Positions 49,351-58,893 are shown, counted from the first letter of the stretch. The stretch: DNA of 64,000 nucleotides from an uncultured Eubacteriales bacterium (GCA_934438175.1 CAKSBH010000003.1:122638-186637), one strand, 5' to 3'. The notes: generated by a model from the letters alone, not told the origin. Translations and numbers: made by a program.

Positions 49351-50172
49351 ATGAGAAACCGAAAAAAGAAAACCGATCCCATTTTTTTATTTTCTGTTTT
49401 TCTCTGCGTTCTTCTCACCTGCGTTCTTGCCGTTACTCTGTTTGTATTCGGCGAGAACGGCTACATAAACACGCGCCCGGGAGGTTCCGGCACACCGTCC
49501 GATTCTTCCGAAGAACTGCAGGAACAGCAACGGAAAGAAAAGCAGAAACTTCTTGAGGAATACCGCCGGCTTCTGGCTTCCCCGTATCTTACCGTCGTGG
49601 ATTCGGATCATCCGGTTACAAAAGACGCAGAGAATCTGACGGAAGCAGACGGAACGGTTCTTCTGGAGCCGGAAGCGGCAGAACAGCTGCGGAATCTTCT
49701 TGCCGCCGTGCGGGAAGTCGGCATTGACGTTGTGGTTACGGCGGGCTTCCGCACCGAAGAAGAACAGCAGAAAATTCTGGACAAAACGTGCGAAAATCTG
49801 ATATCCGCCGGCTATTCGGCAGAACAGGCACGGCTTGCTGCCATACGCATCACGGAAGTCCCGGAACGGAGCGAACACAGAACCGGGCTTGCCGTTGACC
49901 TGACCCAAAAGGAATCCCTCTCCGTGCGGGATGCCTTTGCCTCGGATCTGTACGCATTTCTGCAGCAGAATGCGGCAAAATTCGGCTTTGTGTTCAGTTA
50001 TACGGAAAAAAACGCTGCCTTGACCGGCATGGACGCCAACCCATTCCATCTGCGCTATATCGGAAGCGCAGAAACAGCAACCGATCTGACAGAAAAGGAT
50101 GTCACGCTTGCCGCATACCTTTCGTTTTTGCAGGCAAGCGTTGCCTCACTGGAAGCGGAATTAGCGGAATAA
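49351..50172 (+). CDS. VanY/LdcB-like M15B peptidase, active site altered
   Basis: The 273-aa protein has an N-terminal membrane helix (about 9-31), a Ser/Glu/Gln linker, and an M15B peptidase domain acting outside the membrane on stem-peptide D-alanine. The zinc ligands look intact: SEHRTG (His about 175), GLAVDLT (Asp about 182) and PFHLRYIG (His about 233). However the catalytic Glu of the usual EPWHYRYVG motif is Asn here (NPFHLRYIG, codon AAC at 50038-50040). The paralog at 55544 keeps EPWHYRYVG. It may be inactive or a binding protein. Confidence 0.8.
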   Translation: MRNRKKKTDPIFLFSVFLCVLLTCVLAVTLFVFGENGYINTRPGGSGTPSDSSEELQEQQRKEKQKLLEEYRRLLASPYLTVVDSDHPVTKDAENLTEADGTVLLEPEAAEQLRNLLAAVREVGIDVVVTAGFRTEEEQQKILDKTCENLISAGYSAEQARLAAIRITEVPERSEHRTGLAVDLTQKESLSVRDAFASDLYAFLQQNAAKFGFVFSYTEKNAALTGMDANPFHLRYIGSAETATDLTEKDVTLAAYLSFLQASVASLEAELAE

Positions 50173-50186
50173 ACCGATTCAAAGCA

Positions 50187-50226
50187 AAAGCGGAGGGCAA
50201 CGACCTCAATCGTTGCCCTCCGCTTT
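50187..50226. terminator. Convergent terminator
   Basis: A 17-base stem (50187-50203, 50210-50226) with a 6-base loop lies between the VanY-like gene and the convergent DMT transporter, whose last codons fall in the right arm. The T run is short. Confidence 0.75.
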
Positions 50227-51156
50227 GTGGGCTTGTTTGCAGAACTCCCCCCGGTTCACACCGAACACCGCAACCAGAATCACGGCACAGCAAAGCAGGA
50301 CCGGAACGGAAACACGCTCTTTCAAAATTAAAACACCCGCAAAAACAGAACAGACCGGGATGATGCTGGAGAACGAGGCGGCACGCACCATGCTGATGTT
50401 GGACGTGGCGTAATTATACAGCAGAAATGCCACCACCGAAGAAACGACCGAAAGATACAGAACCGGAAGAAGCGCCTGAGGCGAAGCAAACACGCGGGCA
50501 TATTCCGCAAAAAACCGTTTCCGCAGCACAGCAGCGGCAAGCAGATTGAACCCCATCATACTCACTGCAAACATGGCGTAAGTGCGGGTAAACGGTGTCA
50601 CTTCTCCGCCGAGCTCCGAAGACAGCATGTTGAAGGCAGCCGCACAGAGCACGGCTCCGAGTAAAAGCGCAATGCCACCGACGCTGAATTTTGCCTGTCC
50701 GGAGCCGGTAAATACATGAATCAGACAGACACCGAGGACAGAGACCGCACAGCAGACGCTTTGAAGCAACGACGGCTTTCCCCGCAGAAAAACCGTATAT
50801 CCAAGCAAAACCGCAACGGGAACCAGCGAAACAATCACACCGGAAACAGAAGAAGACACACGCTGTAACCCGTACGTTTCCAGAATAAAATATAAAAACG
50901 GCTGCGCCAATGCCATAAGAGCCAGTTTTCCGAAACAGGACTTCTTTCCCTCCAGCCGGCACACCCCGAACACGACAAGAACCGACATCGCCGCAAAGGC
51001 AAGGGTAAAACGAGCGGCAACCAGAATCAGCGGATGAAGCCCCGCATCCAGTGCCAACGTGGTAAACAGATAGCTGAACCCGAAGATCAGATTGGAAACC
51101 AAAGCGGCAACCGTCCCTTTTGTTCCGTTCCGGGCAGAAGGTGACGGATTTTTCAT
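50206..51156 (-). CDS. DMT superfamily (EamA) transporter
   Basis: The 316-aa, ten-helix permease has two EamA repeats. Recognisable parts: SNLIFGFSYLFTTLALDAG, AARFTLAFAAM at the start, and ILKERVSVPVLLCCAVIL near the end. Substrate unknown (metabolite export or uptake). The start at 51156 overlaps the DUF1667 gene stop (51153), so it ends the glpA-like operon; longer in-frame starts lie wholly in that gene. Confidence 0.88.
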   Translation of the reverse strand: MKNPSPSARNGTKGTVAALVSNLIFGFSYLFTTLALDAGLHPLILVAARFTLAFAAMSVLVVFGVCRLEGKKSCFGKLALMALAQPFLYFILETYGLQRVSSSVSGVIVSLVPVAVLLGYTVFLRGKPSLLQSVCCAVSVLGVCLIHVFTGSGQAKFSVGGIALLLGAVLCAAAFNMLSSELGGEVTPFTRTYAMFAVSMMGFNLLAAAVLRKRFFAEYARVFASPQALLPVLYLSVVSSVVAFLLYNYATSNISMVRAASFSSIIPVCSVFAGVLILKERVSVPVLLCCAVILVAVFGVNRGEFCKQAHKAEGND

Positions 51157-51506
51157 TCTTCCCCGCCCCTTGTCACCACAACATCCGCGCCTGTATTCTG
51201 AATGTTTTGCAAAACAATGTCGCCGGCTTTTACGCCGGAAGGAACGCGAAGAGTCCGGATCTGCCGCATACAGGGAAACAACAATTCCTTCGGAACCGGT
51301 CGGTCTGTTTTTACGGAAACGATTTTTCCGTCCTCCGTCGCCGCCGTTGTCGTCAGCGTCCGCACCGGAGCCGTACATTCCGAAACGGCATATTCATACC
51401 CCCGTCGGCACGAGTTCCCCTCAACGGAAACCAGGGTTTTCCCCTCGGCCTTCACCGTAATTTCGCACCCGATGGGACAAACGATACACGTTAATTTCCG
51501 CTCCAT
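51153..51506 (-). CDS. DUF1667 protein (GlpABC-associated iron-sulfur subunit)
   Basis: The 117-aa protein begins MERKLTCIVCPIGCEITV and contains GNSCRRGYEYAVSE, giving a CxxC...C...C-type cysteine set. DUF1667 genes sit next to glycerol-3-phosphate dehydrogenase-like flavoproteins in many anaerobes. GGAGG precedes the start at 51506, and the preceding oxidoreductase ends 5 bases upstream. Confidence 0.88.
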   Translation of the reverse strand: MERKLTCIVCPIGCEITVKAEGKTLVSVEGNSCRRGYEYAVSECTAPVRTLTTTAATEDGKIVSVKTDRPVPKELLFPCMRQIRTLRVPSGVKAGDIVLQNIQNTGADVVVTRGGEE

Positions 51507-51510
51507 CTGC

Positions 51511-52749
51511 TCATACCTCCAGTCCAAGCGAAATGCGCGCGGCATCCCGTGTCTGCGCTCCGGGCAGACGCACCTTCTGCATCTCGCCGGGAGCCACCTT
51601 TGCTTTTTTTGCAAGCACCGTTTTACCGGACCCGCAATCCAGCACGATTTTTACGTTGCGATAAACGTTCCCCACACGGAAATACACATCCGCATCTTCT
51701 CCGGGAACGATTTTCTGCGGCACGGTATAACGGATCCGACCATCGGTCAACACATCCAGATGCCGCTGCGATGCCGGACGGTTTTTTACAAACAAAGCAG
51801 CGGATTTTCCCGCTTCCTCCGCTTCCGCCGACACATAATCAACCAGATCGTGAACATGCAGCACGTTTCCGCAGGCAAAAATCCCCGGAATCGTCGTCTG
51901 CCGCGTTTCGTCCACAACAGCACCGCCCGTCACACGGTCCAACACCGCACCGGTCTTCTTGGTCAATTCGTTTTCCGGAATCAACCCGACCGAAAGCAGA
52001 AGTGTATCGCACGCAAAGAATTGCTCGGTTCCCGCAATCGGATTCCGATCTTCGCCCACGGCACAGACCGTTACACCCTCCACACGCTCTTTTCCGTGAA
52101 CCTGCGTCACCGTATGGCCGAGCAAAAGCGGAATATCAAAATCGTGCAGACATTGTTCGATATTGCGGGCAAGCCCGCCGGAATACGGCATCAGTTCGCA
52201 TACCGCGCGGACATGCGCCCCCTCCAAAGTCATACGCCGTGCCATAATCAGACCAATATCACCGGAGCCCAGAATGACGACCTCATGACCGGGCATCCTG
52301 CCCTCAATGTTGACAAAACGCTGTGCCGTACCGGCAGTATAGATACCGGAAGGCCGCGTACCCGCAATGTTCAGTGCGCCGCGTGGACGTTCCCGACAGC
52401 CCATGGCAAGAACAATCGCGTCCGCCTGCACCGAAAACACTCCGGTCTCCGCACAGGTTGCCGTGATCACACGCTGCGGCGTAATATCCAAAACCGTGGT
52501 GGACACACAAAACGGAATGTTGCGCTCCTTCACCATACGGATATAGCGAGCTGCATATTCCGGTCCGGTCAGTTCTTCTCCAAACCGATGCAGTCCGAAT
52601 CCGTTATGAATGCATTGACGCAGAATTCCGCCCAGATGATCTTCCCTTTCCAGAATCAGAATATCCGACAATCCCGCATCGTATGCCGCAACAGCCGCCG
52701 CAAGACCGGCAGGTCCGCCACCGACAACAACAAGTCCGACCCGTTTCAC
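51511..52749 (-). CDS. FAD/NAD(P)-dependent oxidoreductase subunit
   Basis: The 412-aa flavoprotein begins VGLVVVGGGPAGLAAAVAAY and has a second Rossmann segment, VVILGSGDIGLIMARR, a pyridine-nucleotide-disulfide oxidoreductase layout. It starts in the stop of the glpA-like gene (ATGA at 52746-52749). In such operons it works with the GlpA-like and DUF1667 subunits, probably passing electrons from glycerol 3-phosphate or a related 2-hydroxy acid. Confidence 0.88.
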   Translation of the reverse strand: MKRVGLVVVGGGPAGLAAAVAAYDAGLSDILILEREDHLGGILRQCIHNGFGLHRFGEELTGPEYAARYIRMVKERNIPFCVSTTVLDITPQRVITATCAETGVFSVQADAIVLAMGCRERPRGALNIAGTRPSGIYTAGTAQRFVNIEGRMPGHEVVILGSGDIGLIMARRMTLEGAHVRAVCELMPYSGGLARNIEQCLHDFDIPLLLGHTVTQVHGKERVEGVTVCAVGEDRNPIAGTEQFFACDTLLLSVGLIPENELTKKTGAVLDRVTGGAVVDETRQTTIPGIFACGNVLHVHDLVDYVSAEAEEAGKSAALFVKNRPASQRHLDVLTDGRIRYTVPQKIVPGEDADVYFRVGNVYRNVKIVLDCGSGKTVLAKKAKVAPGEMQKVRLPGAQTRDAARISLGLEV

Positions 52750-54185
52750 CGTGCACTTCCCCCTCTTGTATCTTCATCGCAGATCCAGGACCCGCCACCG
52801 GTCTTCGTAATCTTCAACGGATCGGTTCCGAGTTCCCGCGCCAGAATTTCGACGACGCGTGGCATGCAGAAGCCACCCTGGCAACGCCCCATGCCACTTC
52901 GGGTACGCCGCTTGACGCCGTCCACATCCAAAGCCCCCGGATTGGCGAGAATGGCATAGACAATCTCGCCTTCCGTCACATTTTCACAGCGACAGACCGT
53001 CTTACCGAAGCGGGAATCCAACCGGATCAACGCATTTTTCTGCTCGGTCGTCATCGTTTCAAAAAAGTTCATGGGACGCCGGAAGGGGTTAAAATCCGGC
53101 TTTTCCCGCAATTCCAACCCGTCATCCGCCAAAAGATCCCGGATTTCCTTGGCAATTGCAGGAGAAGATGTCAGACCGGGGCTTTCGATTCCTGCCGCAT
53201 GGAGAAAACCGGGAACCGGGCGCGTCAGAATAAAATCCCCGGTACTTCCCACGGCACGCAGTCCGGAAAATGATGTGATGACGCGACGCAGATCCAATCC
53301 CGGCACGCTCCGCATCGCACGCTCCCGCACAAGGGCAAGTCCGGCTGCCGTGGTTGACGTATCGGTTTTTTCCTTTATATCTTCTCCCGTGGGACCAATC
53401 AGCAGATTCCCGTCCACGGTAGGCGTGACCAAAATCCCTTTCCCCATCACCGACGGCGTCTGAAACACCGTGGTACGCACAAGATTTCCGCATTCCCGAT
53501 CCAGCACCATATATTCGCCGCGGCGGGGCGTAACCGTAAACGAATCGTCCCCGATCATGCGCGCGATTGCGTCGGCATACAGCCCGGCACAGTTGACCAC
53601 ACGCCCGGCATAAACCGTTTCCAAACCGGAAGAAATGCACCACGCACCATTCTGCCGTGTTATGCTTTTCACTTCAAAATTCCGCTTCAGCACACACCCA
53701 TTATCCATCGCATTCCCGACAGCGGCAATGGTCAGCCCGTACGGACAGATGATTGCTCCGGTAGGGGCATACAACGCCACAGTCGCAGAGGGAGAAACAT
53801 TCGGTTCGACTGCACGGATCTGCTCTCCGGTAAGAATCTGCAGGGCGCGCACACCATTTCGCTTTCCGCGACGGTACAGATCCTCAATCACACGGCGATC
53901 GGCATCATCAAAACCAAGCACCAAAGACCCGTTACGACGATAATGTACGCCGAGATCGCTCGCCACACGCTCCATCATTTCGGAGCCGCGGACGTTCAGC
54001 TTCGCTTTCAGGGATCCCTCTTTGGCGTCAAAACCGGCATGAACGATGGCACTGTTTGCCTTAGACGCACCGAGCGCTACATCGTTTCCTTTTTCAAACA
54101 GACAGATTTTCAGGTCGTACCGGGACAGTTCCCGTGCCGTCATAGCGCCGACAACGCCGGCACCGATGATTGCCACATCAAACAT
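52746..54185 (-). CDS. Glycerol-3-phosphate dehydrogenase-like FAD protein (GlpA type) with BFD iron-sulfur domain
   Basis: The 479-aa protein has an FAD-binding DAO domain (MFDVAIIGAGVVGAMTAREL, then GASKANSAIVHAGFD) and a C-terminal Fer2_BFD domain with CRCENVTEGE and GRCQGGFCMP. This is the anaerobic GlpA type. Its start at 54185 follows GGGAGG. No glpK or glpF is adjacent. The actual substrate is not certain. Confidence 0.88.
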   Translation of the reverse strand: MFDVAIIGAGVVGAMTARELSRYDLKICLFEKGNDVALGASKANSAIVHAGFDAKEGSLKAKLNVRGSEMMERVASDLGVHYRRNGSLVLGFDDADRRVIEDLYRRGKRNGVRALQILTGEQIRAVEPNVSPSATVALYAPTGAIICPYGLTIAAVGNAMDNGCVLKRNFEVKSITRQNGAWCISSGLETVYAGRVVNCAGLYADAIARMIGDDSFTVTPRRGEYMVLDRECGNLVRTTVFQTPSVMGKGILVTPTVDGNLLIGPTGEDIKEKTDTSTTAAGLALVRERAMRSVPGLDLRRVITSFSGLRAVGSTGDFILTRPVPGFLHAAGIESPGLTSSPAIAKEIRDLLADDGLELREKPDFNPFRRPMNFFETMTTEQKNALIRLDSRFGKTVCRCENVTEGEIVYAILANPGALDVDGVKRRTRSGMGRCQGGFCMPRVVEILARELGTDPLKITKTGGGSWICDEDTRGGSAR

Positions 54186-54205
54186 GGATAGTCCTCCCGT
54201 AAAAA

Positions 54206-54251
54206 CGCATCGAAGCCGCATCCCCCTTTCGGGTGCCGCACTCCGATGCGT
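54206..54251 (-). promoter_or_regulatory. Leader hairpin of the glpA-like operon
   Basis: On the minus strand ACGCATCG (54251-54244) and CGATGCGT (54213-54206) enclose about 30 bases and are followed by TTTTT and then directly by the GGGAGG ribosome site. It is either a weak attenuator or an mRNA-stabilising 5' stem. Confidence 0.45.
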
Positions 54252-54271
54252 CTTGGTTTTTCTTTGTTTTC

Positions 54272-54300
54272 AGTATAGCACGATTTTTCGCATTTGGCAA
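54272..54300 (-). promoter_or_regulatory. Promoter of the glpA-like operon
   Basis: Minus-strand TTGCCA (54300-54295), 17 bases, TATACT (54277-54272). Confidence 0.7.
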
Positions 54301-54314
54301 GAAGAACGGAAAAA

Positions 54315-55538
54315 TCATACCACCTGAAACAGATAAAATTTCAAATATTCCGTTTCCGGAACGTTCCACAGAATGGGATGGTCGGCACACTGCTCCCGGG
54401 CAGCGATCTGACGCAGCATAACGCCTGCCTCTGCCGCCGCCTCCTTCAGCATCCGTACAAAAAGCGCAGGAGTCATGAAGTGCGAACAGGAACAAGTAGC
54501 AAGATATCCTCCGCGGGGCAGGACACGCATCGCTTTGGCGTTGATGTCCTTGTACCCGCCGTAAGCCGCAGCCACGGTGGCTCCGCTTTTGGTAAATGCC
54601 GGAGGATCCAGAATGATAAAATCATACGTTTTGCGTTTTTCTGCCTCCAGACGGTCCAGCAGATCAAAGACGTCCTCGCGCACAAACGAGATCTTCTCCT
54701 GCAATCCGTTCCTGTTTGCGTTTTTTTCGGCAGATTCCAACGCAGAAGCCGATACATCTACGGCTGTTACGTGAGAAGCTCCCGCTTTGGCACAGTTCAA
54801 CGCAAACGCTCCGGTGTGCGTACAGCAATCCAGAACATTCCGCCCGGCAGCAAGCCGTGCGGCGGCAAGCCGGTTGTATTTCTGATCCAGAAAGAATCCC
54901 GTCTTCTGCCCGTTGATGTAATCCACATCGTAGCAGATGCCGTTTTCTGTTATACAGACATGCCCGTCATCCTCGGTCTGAAGTCCGGGAGCGGCATAGA
55001 ATCCGACGTGCCGGGACATTCCCTCCTTGTCACGCAACGGGCTGTCGCTGCGCTCGTAAAGCACACGCACCGATACACCCTGTTCGGCAAGAACACGCAG
55101 CAACGCATCATAAATCCAGGTTTTGACCCGTTCCGTTCCCAGAGAAAGAACTTCCGTCACCAGAACATCCTCAAATTTATCCACCGTCAGACCGGGAAAC
55201 TGATCGGCTTCTCCGAAAATAAGCCGGCAGGACGAAAAATCCTCCCGCATCACGTCCCGGCGGTAAGCAATGGCATAACGGACACGCCGCTCGTAAAAAG
55301 CGGCATCAAACCGGTCGTTGGTGTTTCGGGAAATGACACGGATGCGGATTTTGGAGCAATCGTTGAAATAGCCCGCTCCAAGCCATTTTCCCTTGCGCGA
55401 CAGAACATCCACAATTCCGCCGTTCTCATAACTTCCGGCAACCGACACCACTTCATCCGCATACACCCACGGATGCCCGGCACGAAGCAGTGCTTCCGCT
55501 TTCTCGGTTACAATGGCTTTGGCATAAACACGTTCCAT
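54315..55538 (-). CDS. Class I rRNA methyltransferase (RlmI/YwbD family)
   Basis: The 407-aa protein has an N-terminal PUA domain (HPWVYADEVV and GKWLGAGYFN), a middle domain, and a Rossmann methyltransferase with NVLDCCTHTGAFALNCAKAG (SAM binding) and FIILDPPAFTKSG. It should methylate a cytosine of 23S rRNA. The start at 55538 follows AAAGGA. It begins 5 bases after the VanY stop, so the two form an operon. Confidence 0.92.
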   Translation of the reverse strand: MERVYAKAIVTEKAEALLRAGHPWVYADEVVSVAGSYENGGIVDVLSRKGKWLGAGYFNDCSKIRIRVISRNTNDRFDAAFYERRVRYAIAYRRDVMREDFSSCRLIFGEADQFPGLTVDKFEDVLVTEVLSLGTERVKTWIYDALLRVLAEQGVSVRVLYERSDSPLRDKEGMSRHVGFYAAPGLQTEDDGHVCITENGICYDVDYINGQKTGFFLDQKYNRLAAARLAAGRNVLDCCTHTGAFALNCAKAGASHVTAVDVSASALESAEKNANRNGLQEKISFVREDVFDLLDRLEAEKRKTYDFIILDPPAFTKSGATVAAAYGGYKDINAKAMRVLPRGGYLATCSCSHFMTPALFVRMLKEAAAEAGVMLRQIAAREQCADHPILWNVPETEYLKFYLFQVV

Positions 55539-55543
55539 CGGTC

Positions 55544-56497
55544 TTATCCTTTTTTGGCAAGATATTCTGTATATTCCTCCAGACACATGCCCAGTTTTTC
55601 CATTTCCTTTGCCGCCTCAACGCCAACATAACGGTAATGCCACGGCTCATAAATGATACCGGTAATATCCCGTTTTTCTTTGGGATAGCGACAAACGAAA
55701 CCGTAATCCGTACAATGCGAAATCAGCCAGCGGTATTCCTTGGTAGTATCAAACGAATAGTTCAGGTCGGCAAAATCCCAGCAAAGCCCGGTCTCATGCT
55801 CACTGGTTCCCGGCAGCGTGTTGATCGTCGCCGCCTTACGGCACGCTTCCTCCCACGTCAGATTCGGATTCTGCTTCTGCACCGTCTTAATTCGTCCGGT
55901 ATAAAGCTCAATCTGCCGGTTATGCGTACGGAAGCCGGAGCAAAGAACGATCTTGATTCCATCTTCGGCAGCATCGGCAATCAGCCGACGCAGATTCTCC
56001 GCCGCCGTCACCTGCATTTTATAACCCTGCACCGAGGTCAGCTCCAGTTTGCTCTGATAATCTTCCGGCAATGCACGTTCATGATTGACCAGAATGAGGA
56101 ACGGATCGGCAGGAATTTCCGTAACCGGAATATTTTTCCAGAACACCGACGGATCTTTTTCCTCATCCGGACCGGGGGTCGGCGAAGGAGTCGGCTTATC
56201 CTGACCGTCGGATGGCTTATCCTGTCCGTCAGACGCGGGCTCCTGTCCGGAAGATTCCTGGGCATCGGATTTCTGTCCCGAGGACGGAATCTCCTGCTGT
56301 CCGGAGGAATCCTGTGCATCAGATCCCTGTTGCGAAGACGAATCCGGTTGTCTGTCGGGCGGAACATCCAATTTTTTCCCGGCATTGATGTTGTGGAACA
56401 CAACAATCACAACAACCAAAGCAACGATTACAAACAGGGCCAGAAGCACCAGACCCGTCGTGTCTTTGCCATGATACTTTTTCTTCTGCTTTTCCAT
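55544..56497 (-). CDS. D-alanyl-D-alanine carboxypeptidase, M15B (VanY) family
   Basis: The 317-aa protein has a membrane helix (about 14-35), then a long low-complexity linker (about 40-115) rich in Gln, Ser, Asp and Pro, with repeats such as PSDGQDKPSDGQDKPTPSPT. This spans the wall. The M15B domain follows with CSGFRTHNRQ, GTSEHETGLCWDF and YEPWHYRYVG, so all catalytic residues are present. It trims D-alanine from peptidoglycan stem peptides. AGGAGGAG precedes the start at 56497. Confidence 0.92.
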   Translation of the reverse strand: MEKQKKKYHGKDTTGLVLLALFVIVALVVVIVVFHNINAGKKLDVPPDRQPDSSSQQGSDAQDSSGQQEIPSSGQKSDAQESSGQEPASDGQDKPSDGQDKPTPSPTPGPDEEKDPSVFWKNIPVTEIPADPFLILVNHERALPEDYQSKLELTSVQGYKMQVTAAENLRRLIADAAEDGIKIVLCSGFRTHNRQIELYTGRIKTVQKQNPNLTWEEACRKAATINTLPGTSEHETGLCWDFADLNYSFDTTKEYRWLISHCTDYGFVCRYPKEKRDITGIIYEPWHYRYVGVEAAKEMEKLGMCLEEYTEYLAKKG

Positions 56498-56523
56498 AAA
56501 GCTCCTCCTATAATCCAAATTCT

Positions 56524-57900
56524 CTACGCCTGCTGCGCAATACGCCGCGCGACACAAACGCCGGACGCCGAAGCGTGAGACAGCGAATGCGTTACACCGC
56601 TTCCGTCACCGATGACATACAGACCCTTATGCACCGTTTCCAGGTTTTCGTCAATATTGACCTGCATATTATAAAATTTCACTTCCACTCCATACAGCAT
56701 GGTATCCTCGTTTGCCGTACCCGGTGCGATCTTATCCAGAGCATAAATCATCTCGATGATGCCGTCCAGAATCCGTTTCGGAATCACAAGAGACAAGTCG
56801 CCGGGAGTTGCGGAAAGAGTCGGAGTAACAAAACTTTCCTCAATCCGCTTCGGCGTGCTGCGCTTCCCGGCAATGAGGTCTCCAAACCGTTGTACAATCA
56901 CGCCGCCGCCCAGCATATTGGACAGACGGGCGATGTTTTCCGCGTAAGCGGTGCTGTCGTTGAACGGCTCGGTAAAATGTTTGGAAACCAGCAGGGCAAA
57001 ATTCGTGTTCTCCGTGTGAAGGGAAACATCCTCGTAACTGTGCCCGTTGACGGTAACAATCCCGTTGGTATTTTCCGTAACCACCGCGCCGTGCGGATTC
57101 ATGCAGAACGTACGCACCAAGTCTCCGTATTTCTCGGTACGGTATACAATCTTGCTCTCATACAGCTCATCCGTCAGTTCGGAAAATACCTCCGCGGGAA
57201 GTTCTACCCGGACACCGATATCCACCCGGTTGCTCTTGGTGCCGATGTTCAGTTCATGACACACCTGCTCCATCCACTTGCTTCCGCTCCGTCCGACCGA
57301 AACGATGCACTGTCGGCAGGAATACGTCTCTCCGCCCGCAATCACGTCAAAACCGCCGTCGGTTTTGGAGATGCGTTCCACCGTAGTCCGGAAAAAGAAC
57401 TCCACCCGGTCTTTCAGCTGACGATAGAGGTTTTCCAGCACAACATAGTTTTTATCTGTACCGAGATGCCGGACTGAAGCATCCAGCAGATGCAGTTTGT
57501 TCTGCATGCAAAGCTTGCGGATGTGCGTGTTGGATGTAGAATACATTTTGGATCCGGCTCCGCCGTTTTCCATATTGATTCCATCCACATATTTCATCAG
57601 ATCAATGGCATGCTGTTTGCCGATGTATTCATGCAGATTGCCGCCGAACTGATTGGTAATGTTGTATTTTCCGTCCGAAAATGCACCGGCACCGCCGAAG
57701 CCGTGCATGATGGCGCACGTTTCGCAATGAACACAGGATTTTACTTTTTCTCCGTCAATGGGGCATCTGCGTTTTTCCAGAGGATTGCCCGCCTCAAAGA
57801 CAGCGACCCGGAGATCCGGGCGAAGCTTCATCAGCTCATACGCTGAAAAGATTCCGCCGGGACCGGCACCCACAACAATAACGTCGTACCGTTTGCTCAT
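56524..57900 (-). CDS. FAD-dependent dehydrogenase (COG2509 family)
   Basis: The 458-aa flavoprotein begins YDVIVVGAGPGGIFSAYEL and has CPIDGEKVKSCVHCETCAIM, a Cys-rich stretch, then HGFGGAGAFSDGKYN and a final IGDGSGVTHSLSHASASG. These are COG2509 features. No substrate is known. The start at 57900 has AAGGA upstream at about 10 bases; an ATG at 57912 touches that site. Own promoter at 57952-57980. Confidence 0.9.
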   Translation of the reverse strand: MSKRYDVIVVGAGPGGIFSAYELMKLRPDLRVAVFEAGNPLEKRRCPIDGEKVKSCVHCETCAIMHGFGGAGAFSDGKYNITNQFGGNLHEYIGKQHAIDLMKYVDGINMENGGAGSKMYSTSNTHIRKLCMQNKLHLLDASVRHLGTDKNYVVLENLYRQLKDRVEFFFRTTVERISKTDGGFDVIAGGETYSCRQCIVSVGRSGSKWMEQVCHELNIGTKSNRVDIGVRVELPAEVFSELTDELYESKIVYRTEKYGDLVRTFCMNPHGAVVTENTNGIVTVNGHSYEDVSLHTENTNFALLVSKHFTEPFNDSTAYAENIARLSNMLGGGVIVQRFGDLIAGKRSTPKRIEESFVTPTLSATPGDLSLVIPKRILDGIIEMIYALDKIAPGTANEDTMLYGVEVKFYNMQVNIDENLETVHKGLYVIGDGSGVTHSLSHASASGVCVARRIAQQA

Positions 57901-57951
57901 AAGATTTTCCATCCTTTTTTGGTTTCGTAAAAAACCGGATTTTCCATAATC

Positions 57952-57980
57952 AGTATATCACATCTTTTGTGTCGGGTCAA
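57952..57980 (-). promoter_or_regulatory. Promoter of the COG2509 gene
   Basis: Minus-strand TTGACC (57980-57975), 17 bases, TATACT (57957-57952). Confidence 0.75.
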
Positions 57981-58060
57981 TGCGAAATGCGGAAGATTCC
58001 GTGACTTCTTTCCATCTTTTTTTCCGTTCTGCAAAAGGGAATCCGCCCGGACAGAACCGA

Positions 58061-58893
58061 TCATTCCACCGCCATGTACACACGCACAGAATCCACATAC
58101 ATCACATCACACGGAACCAGATTCCCGTCAAACGTTCCGGTCCAGCCCATGATCTGAGCCGTTACCTTCATATACAAAGGAATCTGGCAGATTCCCCCGT
58201 CCGATGTTTTCCAGGTCTTTTCGCCGTCGACATAAAAGGAATAGGATTCTTTGCTCCAGACAAACGTAAATGTATGATAGTTTCCGTCATAAATGTTTGT
58301 TTTGAAAAGGTTCGGATTCACCGTTCTTGCCGAAGATTGGTGCTGCTCACCGCAACCGTCCCAGTGCAGAGCATGCTGAAAGGACCTTTTGGCGGGGTCG
58401 CTGGTTTCGAAAATGTCGATCTCAACACCGTCCGTACCGCCGGCAACCTGATTGCTTCCCATAGCATCACACATAAGCCAGAAGGCATTGCAGACGCCCG
58501 GATAAGCCGGCAAAACGCATGTGATTTCAAAGCACCCGTACGCCTCGCCTGCTCAAACAAGCCGCGGCTCCGGATTCCGCCACAATAATATTCCGTGCCG
58601 TCCTTGGGAAGAACAGACAGAATCAGATTTCCGTTTTCCACACGGGTGGCATCGTCGCTCCAATAAAAATCACCGCGATCCCAGGTATCGGGACAATATT
58701 CCCACCTGGAAACATCCAGCGTGTCTCCTTCAAACTCATCTTCAAAGGTCAATTTGTATTTCACGCCCTGAAACACCATGTCATACCCATCGCCCGACTC
58801 GCCGGAAGAATCCTGCCCGGAATTTCGGACAGCGCAGGAAGAAAGACACAGAAGCATGGACAGCAGCAACACGAAGACAGCGCTTTTTCTCAT
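58061..58893 (-). pseudogene. Frameshifted GH16 lipoprotein glycosidase (beta-glucanase/laminarinase type)
   Basis: The first part reads MRKSAVFVLLLSMLLCLSSC (lipobox) then YKLTFEDEFEGDTLDVSRWE and GGIRSRGLFEQ. The frame then breaks near 58545-58555. In the next frame the sequence continues EAYGCFEITCVLPAYPGV, FWLMCDAMG, the GH16 catalytic motif VEIDIFET, and a normal end. A single missing base explains it. The combined protein would be about 277 aa with an intact catalytic centre. GGAGG precedes the ATG at 58893. Either a true pseudogene or a sequencing error. Confidence 0.85.
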
